20,270 bases of DNA, taken from Cerioporus squamosus. Its lineage: Eukaryota; Basidiomycota; Agaricomycetes; Polyporales; Polyporaceae. Below the pieces are notes generated by a model. That model saw only the letters and a list, made by a program, of their open reading frames with translations. It ran no database searches and was not told the origin of the DNA. Positions 9,731-18,511 of this stretch are shown one piece after another (position 1 is the first letter of the stretch; each line of letters opens with the position of its first letter). The DNA lies in NCBI GenBank assembly GCA_022592435.1, contig JABYQS010000500.1, positions 1 to 20,270 on the forward strand, written 5' to 3'. Made by a program: the position numbers and the translations under genes.

Positions 9731-10106
9731 CGGGCTTGATGACGAGCAGGACTGGGACTACGTATCCTGCGCTAGAAGAAAATCCAGCACAGAGAGCGAG
9801 AAGACCCTTGGGTACCTGGATCACGATTGAACCAGCTGCAGGAAACGGACCTGGCGATCGAACCTCAGGTGTACTAGGGTGTACTCGTACATGCTTCCAG
9901 GTCAGAGCGCTGCGCTCCGCACGGAGTAATCACAGCAACGGAGAATCGTCGCTCTCCGGACGCTCGTCTGCAGCACACTCCACAGAAGCTGCTAGAAAGA
10001 AGAGTCAATAAGAAAGCGAACAAGCGAGACAAAACGCACCTGAACGCTCGAGACCCACCGGGAGGGATACGACACAGGAAGTCTGAAGCTTATCCCGTAC
10101 ACCCAC

Positions 10107-11027
10107 TCAACGCGGCACAGACGATCCTTGCGATTCGGAGAGTGGGCACAGGGCCAGAAGAATCACTGGTACCCTTGTCAGCTGCAGGACGCCCTAGGTT
10201 CGCGCGAGCTGTCTGATCTGCGTCATGTCTCGCGATTCGCGAACCTTGCATGCGCGGGGGCCACGATGCGCGAGTTCTTGCGTCCCAGGCCGCACAAAGT
10301 GCGACTGCTTCCGACTTCGTCTGTGCAAGCGGGCACAAGAACGCACGAGAGAGGGAGATAGGCCAGTGTCGGACGCGCAGGCGTAGAAGAGCTGCACGAC
10401 GGTGAGATCTTGAGACCGCAGCGGCGAGACGGACGTAAACCGTGCATTCCTCACGTCAACGCCATGCATAGATGGCAGTGAGATCGCGCTCGATACCACG
10501 CAGCGTTCAATCACTTCCTGCAGACCGTCAAAGGACGAGTCAGTACGCAGAGACGTCAGAGCATGCAGGGTACGCACAGCAGCAGCCTCTTGATAGACGA
10601 CATCTTCGGAGTCCGAGGGTACTCGCAACGATGACAGATCTCCCGAGTCGCCAATCGCAGCAATTCTGACGACAGACTCCGACGACACCGTGGATGCCCA
10701 GAGTGTCAGAGATTCAGAATCTGCAGCGCCGATGCCACGGTGTGGCCGGGAAAAGGCACGAGGCGGAAAACCTTGATTGCTGATCACTGCCATCCAACTT
10801 CTCTCGTGCGCGAGCCGCCGGGAGACATGAAGTGGCCATGACAGGCGGACGCGTGGCGGGTACCAAGAGTCGCAACCGCATTGACTATGGCATGCGACAG
10901 GGTCGGTGGGATGAAACCTCGCCTTCCGGAGTGATGGTCGAGCTCGAATGGCAAACGTGCCACTCAAAGACGGTCGACTCTCGTTCGCAGTAAAAGTGCT
11001 CGATCTCTGTATGCCGAGGGTGAGCAT
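10107..11027 (-). CDS. Hypothetical protein, about 251-268 aa, three or four exons
   Basis: Family not recognised. Exons 11027-10455, 10391-10245 and 10193-10107 are phase-consistent. An optional 51-nt intron at 10721-10771 also keeps frame (251 aa if removed, 268 aa if retained). A TATA motif lies about 60 bp upstream of the ATG. The central part is acidic then helical (for example SEDVVYQEAAAVRTLHALTS), which could fit an alpha-helical repeat, but no named family is evident. The terminal exon is hydrophobic (LQLTRVPVILLALCP) and ends in TGA, a possible tail-anchor-like or buried helix. The N-terminal 80 residues are Arg/Ser-rich and less convincing, so the true start may be downstream or an intron may be missed there. 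Confidence 0.4.
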
Positions 11028-11085
11028 TCACGGAGCAATACGCACAGAGGATAAACGGAACTGATGCTCACCAGATAAGAAGTCT

Positions 11086-11091
11086 GATATA
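11086..11091 (-). promoter_or_regulatory. TATA-like box of the 11027 gene
   Basis: The minus strand reads GGTATATCAG about 60 bp before the ATG at 11027. Confidence 0.35.
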
Positions 11092-11109
11092 CCGACAGCG
11101 TACGCTGGA

Positions 11110-11590
11110 CAGAGCCTATGGCAGCTCAGCGCGACGCGGCGTTTGGTCGCCAGGGACGACAGCACCGAATCGCTCGCCAGGACTTAAGCAGCACCCGAAA
11201 AGACCCGACGCCTGCCAGGTGGCAACCAATCGAAGGCTGTCAAGGTTCAAGGGAGCAACAGGACTCGAAGCGCAATCGGGACTCGAAGGCGACGCGCATA
11301 CGCAGATCGCTATCGAGATGCCGCCGATGCACATCGTGCTCCCAGGGTATGCAGCCTTCAGGCTTCGATTGTCAGCGGACGTTTGTGGGAGCCGCGTGAG
11401 GAGCGGGCGTGCTCGTGCGTTGCAACCAGCTTCCCGTCTGCGATGCCGAGACGAGGATGGTAGAGAAACAGCCAGGGTAGGCCGAGCCAAGCCATAGAGG
11501 CACTGTTGGAGACGCGGGTCGCTGGTGCGAGCAGCTTCAGTTGTCAGCTCTTGACGTAAGCTCTACGATCACTCTCGAAGGAATTCGAAG
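11110..11590. other. Unresolved segment between minus-strand blocks
   Basis: Open frames exist on both strands. A minus-strand frame near 11495-11370 (for example ASMAWLGLPWLFLYHPRLG) is well composed but could not be tied to a start or to flanking exons in phase. No firm gene call. Confidence 0.2.
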
Positions 11591-11601
11591 AGGTTATGCA
11601 C

Positions 11602-11975
11602 TTACCCATCTACCAGTACTGCTTGCTCGCTGAGCGCACAGTGTCCCTCGCCGCATTGCCGTCTGTCGCGATCGCACACATACCCGGCCGTCACGGTCTC
11701 AGTATCGAGGGATCCTCCAAGTCGCGTGCGGTGGCTGAGACCGTCGCCCGATCCGCACGCCGCCTCGCCAAAAGCACTGCGAGCACGTTCTTCCAAGCCC
11801 AAGGATCCCAGTCTGGGTCCCAAATGGGGAGGCGTCCTCCAAAACCTGGCGAGCACCACGGCCACGGAGTCGTACGCGGCAGAACCTCCGCCACAGCCAT
11901 GGATCGCCAAGCCCACCCGAGCTTCCCGTAAAGCATCGCAGACGGGGAAGACGCGTACGCGTGCACCCTATGCAC
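11602..11975 (-). CDS. Minus-strand coding block, exon structure unresolved
   Basis: Family not recognised. A clean donor (GTAAGTGCATAAC) closes this block at about 11605, and a 54-nt intron-like sequence (GTATGTGTG...GCTCAG) lies just upstream of it in transcription order. Two overlapping minus frames are well composed: one is Trp-rich (WDPDWDPWAWKNVLAVLLAR), the other Ala/Leu-rich (SVAVVLARFWRTPPHLG). They probably represent one protein cut by an intron, but the correct junction cannot be chosen by eye. No start codon is assigned, and the true limits may be wider. Confidence 0.25.
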
Positions 11976-12165
11976 ACGCTATTCATAGGTGAACGCAGAC
12001 GCATGGAACGCCATGCATACACAGACTCGGACGCAGGGCACGCGCAGCGCCTTGAAGTCCGTCCTCGGCCATATGCGGACGAAGCAGCCGGCGCACAGTT
12101 CCTCTCCACCGAGGTGGGCAGGTGTATGCAGTCGACGTCCGGTCCGACATACTTGTGGGTCCATC

Positions 12166-12444
12166 TCACGAGCGCGAGTCAACGTCGATCAGCTGACAGC
12201 TCCCGTCGCCCGCTCCGGCACTACAAGCTATGTAGTACACATCCGGGCCAGCGCGAGTAGTACCTAGTGCGGCCTGCTGCATGCTGTTTCGGGCATCAAG
12301 CGCTGCGGCTGTCTGGTGCGAAGCCTCTTTCACTTGAATATACTTGGTAAGTTCCGGGTGTTCTGGGAAGTGCTGCTTCAAGATGTCGGGCGACAGTTGC
12401 GTAGCTCCGGACGGACCAAAGCTGATCGGGACGTCGGCATGCAC
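12166..12444 (-). CDS. Small hypothetical ORF, 92 aa, or an internal exon
   Basis: Family not recognised. The frame runs from an ATG to a TGA with balanced composition (for example SPDILKQHFPEHPELTKYIQ) and a short acidic end. A 36-nt in-frame intron-like stretch could be removed near the end. The frame immediately upstream (around ALAESVMVLEEDILTG, 12580-12520) is also well composed and ends at a possible donor. This may therefore be an exon of a larger minus-strand gene rather than a stand-alone small protein. Confidence 0.25.
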   Translation of the reverse strand: MHADVPISFGPSGATQLSPDILKQHFPEHPELTKYIQVKEASHQTAAALDARNSMQQAALGTTRAGPDVYYIACSAGAGDGSCQLIDVDSRS

Positions 12445-12554
12445 GCATACCCATGGGCGTGCGAGCGGGACGAGTGTTGATGTCGAAGTAGGTCCGGAGG
12501 AAGAGTCAAGCTGTTACTCCCGTCAGGATATCCTCTTCGAGCACCATGACGGAC

Positions 12555-13050
12555 TCAGCCAGTGCGGAGATCGACCTGGACGATGAAGTGAACGCCGGTG
12601 TGAAGCATGCGCATGCTATCTATACCAGCTCGAGAGCCTGAGTACGTGTGTTGCGAATCCCGAACTCCCAGTTTGGTTGGGCGTACACGGGTTCCCCGCC
12701 AGGGCTCACGGGGATCGGGAGCGCCTCCTGCAGCCAAGGCCGTTAAGAGCGAGCAAACACCACAGCCAAGCATACGAAATATACCAACAAAGTGAATCCT
12801 CCACCATATTCGTTCACTGCCTTCGAGTGCCTGAACCCGACTATCCGAGCCAAGCAGACAACTGTGCACGTTCAGGTATGCCGCAGTGCTTGTCCTGGCC
12901 CAATGCGCCGCCAGAGAACGCGCTCCGAGGCACCACGGGCGCGTACTTGTTCAGTGCCAGAAGTCGCAGCGGGGCGCTGTATGCGTCCTGATGCTCAGAA
13001 GTCCAGCCTGAGCCTGAACGCATCCTTGTCAGCGTACCGCCGGCCAACAC
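12555..13050 (-). CDS. Minus-strand coding block with a 49-nt intron
   Basis: Family not recognised. An exon ending at 12870 (around YSAPLRLLALNKYAPVVPRS) joins in phase across intron 12821-12869 to a frame running from 12820 to a TGA at 12555. That frame begins with a hydrophobic stretch (FRMLGCGVCSLLTALAAGG) that could be one membrane helix. The 5' end is open toward 13.0-13.4 kb, where further minus-strand frames look coding (for example GDYFIQYTAYLRSAPTSLNN). The 3' half has competing frames after a possible donor at about 12630. Treat as a partial gene. Confidence 0.25.
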
Positions 13051-13475
13051 CGAGGGTCTTCATGAAGCTTGGCGATCGGCACTGCGCATCGACGTCATGG
13101 ACCGCGCTAAGCCACGCGGAACAAGGGAGCGATGAGCGACGAGCTTCGGGGAGAAGGCAGCACAGAACTCGGGGGAGACGACGGGAACTCGGTCCGCACC
13201 GGAGCACGATGGAGGATCCTGGTCTGCCTTCTCAGCCATATGAAGCCGCGCTGGCTCGAGATTGTTGAGAGATGTGGGTGCGCTTCGCAGATACGCGGTG
13301 TATTGGATGAAGTAGTCGCCGGTGAGTAGGAAGGCAGCTGACTGCCTACCGATGCGGGGGTAAGGATCTTGGGCAAGTCTATTGCGGCAGCGTGAACACC
13401 GCGAGGGACGCGCGTGAATGAAAGCAGGTGACCCCAAGGCTGGAAGACATACCGTGACCAGCACCTTCACAGCGT

Positions 13476-14747
13476 TCAGACGCCTCCGCTTGTTCCTGCA
13501 AGCAGCAGCTCAGTTCGGGCACTCGGCCGCGGGAGAGATCGTGGAACTGTGGAGCTCGAGACTAGGAACATGGCCCGAGTGCCGACCTCAGCAAGGTGGC
13601 CAGGGTGAGCTTCACAACGCCGTCGATGCGGACAACTGACCATGGCATGGGAACGAACCTTGCAATAGAGCTGCGTCGCGGCGACGTAGCGCACGACCCC
13701 GATCGAGGGTGCAGTCGTATCCCGCCCTGGCGGCGGAGCGCGGGGTCGCGGCCGCTGAGCCTGAGCATGAAGTATGAATGAGGGGCATCGGAGCGCGGAC
13801 GAGCTCGCAATTTTGACACTTGACACATACCGTCATGACATGTTCCACGCTCGAAGCAATGTCGCAGCTGCACCGGTCTTGCTGCGGACGTTCGTTGCAT
13901 CCAGGCATGAGCTTGAAGTCGCCGGTCAGCACGCGACCGCGTCGGAGTCGGCGTCTTAGCCAGTGAGAGCACCTGACGGTCGTACTTACGCGAGAACGTC
14001 GAGTCTATGAACAGACCGACCGCCAGAGAAGGCTCGACTTGCTTGAAAGAGACGGAGGATGAGAACAACGTCCAACTCTCGGCATCGTCGGAGGCTTCGG
14101 AACCTCGGGACGCGTGCCGGACGCCGGAGCGCCCGCTGCTCGCCGCAGTTTCAGCCACAACGCATCTCCTCCGTCGTCGGCATGGCGAACGGCCACAACG
14201 CCAGCACGAACACCTCACGACGCGGAAGACAATACGTCATGAAGGGGGCGTAAGTAAAGCAAGTCTCATCCGTCCAGCCAAAAAGCGAGGCGAAAAGACA
14301 ATAACTGGCCACAACAATGCCGCCTGCAGACGAGGTACGCATGTCCGCACGCCACGGCTCACGGTGCGAGCCCATCACATCGAGCAGCACCTGACTGCCA
14401 CAGTAAAACTTACGACGGTATGAACGCGCGGCCGTCTGCGCATTCGTGTACTCGACAGCGGCGTTAGACGTTCATGCTTGCCGCACTGTGGGTACCGGGA
14501 GCGCGGGCAGGTCGGCCGGTCCTGGTACTGTATGGCGTTGGGTGCGTCGCCGTGTCCTCCTTGGCGGCCACACGAGCGCGTGGGGCGGGGCGACGTTTAG
14601 ATCCGGGTAGGTCCGAGTTGACGGTTGAGGATCCCGTGGCAGCAACTCAAAGTAGAGTAGACGGAGGACTGCCGGCCGGTGCACCATTGACAAGGCTCCG
14701 CGCTCGCGTGGCTTTTCCAATCTCGTCCGTGCATGCAAATTGCACAT
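13476..14747 (-). CDS. Hypothetical protein, candidate eight-exon model, 275 aa
   Basis: Family not recognised. Candidate exons are 14747-14496, 14450-14414, 14323-14219, 14168-14104, 14041-13990, 13911-13831, 13760-13659 and 13609-13476. All seven introns (45-90 nt) are GT...AG and every phase agrees, giving 275 aa. Well-formed splice sites include GTAAGTACG at 13989 with a CTGAC branch before its acceptor, and GTATGTGTC at 13830. Exon 3 is hydrophobic (VASYCLFASLFGW) and could be a membrane helix. A second reading through exons 6-7 in another frame (around SIGVVRYVAATQLYCK) continues past 13476 toward LPKILTPAS at about 13350, so the 3' half may be wrong and the gene longer. Only 26 bp separate it from the stop of the next minus-strand model, so the two may be one gene. 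Confidence 0.35.
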
Positions 14748-14773
14748 CCTCGAATCGAGCTTCGAGCTTCACG

Positions 14774-15635
14774 CTACAGGTCCGGGGGACTCGGGTTTCG
14801 ACGGAACGATCGCATACAGTAACTGGCAGTGGCAGTATCTCGAGTCAAGCCACCCCAGATCCGAGAGCGCTCGAGGCTGCTACCACCGAACGCTGAACGT
14901 TGAACGGCAGCCCCCGAGTCCAGACTCCAGACTCCAGAGGGCCGAGGCACCGTACGCGTGCGATGCATGAGAGTATCGAAGGTTGATAGTGACGGCGTCG
15001 GCGGTACCGGTATGTACACGACCAGTGGAAGCTGAGGCTGTAGCTTACGCAGTGCGTCGCGTCAGTTGATCGGCACTTCCCATATCACAGAGAGAGAGAC
15101 AGACAGACCTGCGTACGCATAGAAGTCACTTGAATCCGCGCTCTGACAGCAGGAAACTCAGATAGCTCGAGCTCGAGGGCAGGGCACGACACACCTCACC
15201 TCAGCAGGCAAGCGCATTGGCAACTCCAAACTCCAGAACCTGATGGAAAGGGCCGGACAACACGCATCCACGCGTCCACGCGTCCACGGCCCACGGGCTA
15301 GCGGACACGAGGATAAGTACAGTACTTACTTATGCAACGCACCTCTCACCCTGATCGCGATACTTATCACGGCCGTCATCCTGATCCAGCGGATCGCCCC
15401 CAGTGTACAGTAACCGATTCCCAGCTGTACTTACAACCATCGAAGCGCGAGCCCCCTTCAGATTCATATACTCCAGTCTCTCGGCGCTCGCTCGGACTTG
15501 GAACCTCGGAAGACTGCTCAATGTCGCAACGGGGACGGCCGGGAGCTTGAGCCTGAAGCGTGCGCAGTCGAGTCGTCGTAGGAAACGCAGGGGGATGCAG
15601 GGAAGGAGGATGGTATTGGGGTACGGGCCTGCCAT
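14774..15635 (-). CDS. Hypothetical protein, four exons, about 199 aa
   Basis: Family not recognised. Exons 15635-15435, 15380-15350, 15297-15200 and 15043-14774 are phase-consistent, with donors GTAAGTAC, GTGAGAGG and GTGAGGTG. The last intron is 156 nt, unusually long for this window. The N-terminus is hydrophobic and basic (YPNTILLPCIPLRFLRRL) but is not a typical signal peptide. The second exon is a small charged insert (DDGRDKYRDQ). The C-terminal part is Ser/Gly/Arg-rich. An alternative ATG at 15657 opens a different frame in exon 1. The last exon may splice onward at about 14815 into the next block instead of ending at 14774. Confidence 0.35.
15262..15288. repeat. CGCGTCCA-type 8-bp tandem repeat, three copies
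   Basis: Three near-identical copies of an 8-bp unit occur within the putative third exon of the minus-strand gene model, which weakens that exon slightly. Confidence 0.6.
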
Positions 15636-15775
15636 AAAAGTACTGGGTGCTGACCATGATAGCAACAGCAACAGGCGCACAAGCTTAGCTCAAGAGGCAA
15701 GAGGTACGGAAGCCGCCGAGTCCCTCTCCGCCTGCCAACCTTCCAGCCTACCGGGATCCGGCCTGGCCCGCGAGA

Positions 15776-15810
15776 GACTGAAGACTGAAGACTGAAGACT
15801 GAAGACTGAG
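15776..15810. repeat. GACTGAA heptamer repeat, five copies
   Basis: Four perfect copies plus one copy with a final-base change. Confidence 0.9.
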
Positions 15811-15978
15811 AGAGATAAGTGAGTTAGTGAGTCACTGACGAAACTGATGAAACTGACGACGATAGGGATCGCGCGCGCCCACGCCCACGCCCACACTCGC
15901 ACCTTCAAGGCTTGAACCTTGATCAATGAAATGCGGGGAAACGCGGGGCACGAGCACGAGCGCGAGCGCAGCCACGGC

Positions 15979-16019
15979 GTGCATCGTGCATCGTGCATCG
16001 TGCATCGCGCATCGCGCAT
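15979..16019. repeat. GTGCATC heptamer repeat, about six copies
   Basis: Four GTGCATC copies are followed by two GCGCATC variants, showing a single-base change spread to adjacent units. Confidence 0.85.
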
Positions 16020-16255
16020 GGGCAGTGTTGCGACGATGTCGACACTTACCGTCGCACCTCGCACCTCGCACGATCTCGTGCGATAGCCCGGGCGTCCCAC
16101 ACTCCAGGGCAAGTCTGAGGCAGAGGCGCAGTCGGTGCGCCGGAGGGCGAAACAGCACAAGCACGCACTGCCCACCAGTACTGGCAGGCCCCACGTCGTC
16201 CGAGTCGCACTAGTTGGCAGTTGGCCAGTGCATGCTGGTCGGTCCGATGCGGAGT

Positions 16256-16278
16256 CCCATCCCATCCCATCCCATCCC
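16256..16278. repeat. CCCAT pentamer repeat
   Basis: Four uninterrupted copies plus a partial copy. Confidence 0.9.
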
Positions 16279-16372
16279 GGCCTTGAGTCCTGTCTTGACA
16301 CTTGACTTCATGACCGTTGACGGCGATCGCGAGCTCCGGACGGGCGATGCAGCAGCAGCCTGAGATAGACAC

Positions 16373-16413
16373 GGATGCCGGATGGACGGATGGACGGATG
16401 CACGGATGCACGG
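16373..16413. repeat. GGATGGAC/GGATGCAC 8-bp repeat
   Basis: About four to five copies of an 8-bp unit in two sub-variants. Confidence 0.8.
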
Positions 16414-16426
16414 AGAGACTCCCAGC

Positions 16427-16455
16427 AGAGATAGAGATAGAGATAGAGATAGAGT
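16427..16455. repeat. GAGATA hexamer repeat
   Basis: About four to five perfect copies of a purine-rich hexamer. Confidence 0.9.
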
Positions 16456-16475
16456 TAGCCAGAGAACCGCGACAA

Positions 16476-16505
16476 GAAACAGAAACAGAGACAGAAACAG
16501 AAACA
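16476..16505. repeat. GAAACA hexamer repeat
   Basis: Five copies, one of them reading GAGACA. Confidence 0.85.
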
Positions 16506-16567
16506 CGTCGGAGGAAGCAGACGCCCTGCGCTAGCTAGACACCCGACCCCCAGGGGTGAGATCTTGA

Positions 16568-16600
16568 GGACGCGAGACGCGAGATGCGAGATGCGAGACT
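16568..16600. repeat. GACGCGA/GATGCGA heptamer repeat
   Basis: Four copies in two sub-variants followed by a degenerate copy. Confidence 0.8.
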
Positions 16601-16681
16601 CGATCGCACCAGCGAGCCATACCCCATACTCGGAGCAGCACTAGTACTGGCGATGGCACAGGCGCAGACGCGAGCCCCGGG

Positions 16682-16708
16682 ACGCACGGAACGCACGGAA
16701 CGCACGGA
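16682..16708. repeat. ACGCACGGA 9-bp repeat, three copies
   Basis: Three perfect tandem copies. Confidence 0.9.
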
Positions 16709-16961
16709 GGGTCGACTCGCAGTCCTCAGTCTCGTCGCGCGAGACCCGGACGGGCAGGATGAGAGGCGGACGCCATGGCGAGCCCGGACCTCAAGCGTGC
16801 GTCGACGGGTACGATAGTGCTGCTGGACAGCAGCCTCAGCGCTCTAGCTTCGCGTGTCCGCGTTCGTGTCCGTGGTCGGTCACGCGCCCGGGGTGCACGA
16901 TAATCGGTGGGACAGAGCGCACGCGCGGGCTTTCCCCTTATTATGCTTGCAAGTATCGAGC

Positions 16962-16977
16962 TGTGTGTGTGTGTGTG
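16962..16977. repeat. (TG)n dinucleotide run
   Basis: Eight TG dinucleotides in a row. Confidence 0.9.
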
Positions 16978-17965
16978 GGCGAGAGGACGTGGGCATGGGC
17001 GTGGACGGGCGTGACGGCATCGGTAGGAGCTTGACTGTGTGCATGAACGGCAGAGACGGCACGGACCTCGTCCGCCTTCGGTCGCGACTCGCAGGCTGGA
17101 CTGGAGTGCATCTGGACCTGAGAGGAGGAAGCAGGAAGCAGGAGCGGGCGTGCTAAGTACGGCGTTACCGTGGGCCGCGGAGGGTCGGGAACGTGTCGAG
17201 CTGCTGGCCATGCAACTGAGTTCGTGATCACAGAGCGAGGAGGAGTAGTCGGGGAAGCTGAAGAGCGCGATGGCCCAACGAGAGCCTCTGCAGGCCGCAA
17301 ACGCAAAGGGCTTCCACGTTATGTGGTGTGCAGCGCGGGGGGAAGCTGGAGGGAGCCGGGAGAGTGCGGTAAGCTTTAGAAAGTAGGCTCGCAAGCGAGG
17401 GCGTCGTGGGCCATTATCATGGGGAAAGGGGAGACGCCACGGTACCTGCACCCCTTGGACGCGAAAGAAGAAGAGACGAGCGGGAACACGCGGAAAGAGA
17501 GCATGGATTGGACTGGGATCGCAAAGGACGTGTGGAATGGGAGAAAAGAACATGATGATGAAGAGCGTGGCCCTGGCTGGGAACGAAGGAGACGCGTAGT
17601 CCATCGTCGGGGGAATGCCATCGATGGACGGCGGATGGCGTCAACGGGTGGACAACGCCTCGCGCCTCGAGGCGGGGATGACGGAGTTAGAAGGTGGCGT
17701 GAAGAGGTCGGACTTGCCTGCAGTGTTCGCAATTCGCATTCCGCGCAGGCCACTAGCATTGGGAGGCCGGACAGGTGACAAGACATGCGATTGTGATGGG
17801 TGGCACCGGGCAAAGGGGGCGTTGGAATGGACCGGGCGCGGGGTGGCACGGACAAACTAACCATGCACGGGCGACTGGCCAGGGCGATGCGTGCGTGCGT
17901 TCGGGGCGGCGGAGGGCCGGAGACGAGGAGGGCGGGCGATGCGCTGTGCTCGGAAGCAGCGCGTC

Positions 17966-17988
17966 GGGGGCGAGGGCGGGAGCGAGGG
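17966..17988 (+). other. Canonical G-quadruplex motif
   Basis: Four G-runs of at least three (5, 3, 3 and 3 bases) are separated by loops of 3, 1 and 5 bases within a strongly G-rich strand, about 525 bp upstream of the plus-strand gene. The motif is seen in sequence; folding and function are not shown. Confidence 0.6.
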
Positions 17989-18403
17989 CGGTCTGAGGGC
18001 GGCGGGGGGCATGGAAGCGGGTAATATGGGTGGGAGGGGCAGGAGAACAGGAGGGGCGTTGATTGGCGAGGGCAGGGCGGTCGAGGGTGCTCGGACGAGG
18101 GGCCGGACGAGCAGACGAGCGCGATCTGCCTAGCGCGGCCGTGCGCTGGTGACGGCGTACGCAGAGAGTTTGCTGGCTGGGAGAAGACAAGACAAGCGGA
18201 GAGTTCTTGCGGCTGCTTTGCCCAAACGGCGATCTCACCGCACAGAAGAGGCAGCTGTGGCCCGGGCGTCTGCGCGTGGGGAACCGGAGAGGCAGGGATC
18301 CGAAAAAGGAGAAAGGGAGGAGGAGACAAAGGAGACGCCCGCCGCTGCTCTTTTCTGTGTGGTCTCGCTCGCCTCTCGCTCTCGTTGCCCTTTTCTCTGC
18401 GAG

Positions 18404-18412
18404 TGATATAGA
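18404..18412 (+). promoter_or_regulatory. Possible TATA-like element upstream of the disordered-protein gene
   Basis: GTGATATAGATA lies about 105 bp before the candidate ATG at 18512, after a pyrimidine-rich tract. Spacing is a little longer than for other starts here. Confidence 0.25.
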
Positions 18413-18511
18413 TACGCCCGCCATGGCCCTCCGCTGCTAACACCAGGCCCGTCCATCGTCCAAGCTCTCTCCCGCACCCGACTCTCCTCTCCTGCCTGCA
18501 CAACGCCGACG

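Larger units (their letters stand above)
15636..18400. other. Long stretch with no supported gene, rich in simple repeats
   Basis: Frames of 60-375 codons occur on both strands but are dominated by Arg, Pro, Ser, Thr-His or other low-complexity residues and lack phase-consistent splicing. The first half (15.77-17.0 kb) is a patchwork of unrelated short tandem repeats. The second half (about 17.45-18.3 kb) is purine-rich on the plus strand and G-rich at 17.9-18.1 kb. It separates the minus-strand gene block from the plus-strand gene at 18.5 kb and may hold regulatory DNA for both. Confidence 0.5.

Noticed and set aside
15979..16505. Possible CRISPR-like or minisatellite array
   Set aside because: The repeats are short (6-8 bp), of unrelated units and directly adjacent, with no spacers.
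16726..17604. 292-codon minus-strand open frame starting MDYASPSFP
   Set aside because: It begins with a hydrophobic stretch but becomes low complexity (Arg/Thr/His runs opposite the TG repeat). It probably stays open by chance in GC-rich DNA.
17419..17778. 119-codon plus-strand frame starting MGKGETPRYLHPLDAKEEE
   Set aside because: The charged composition follows from the purine-rich strand. There is no TATA box, splice support or recognisable motif, so I left it as non-coding, with some doubt.
17376..18503. 375-codon open frame on the minus strand
   Set aside because: Composition is dominated by Pro, Ser, Arg and His, as expected from a pyrimidine-rich strand. There are no domain-like segments and no splice-phase support, and it lies opposite a G-rich tract.
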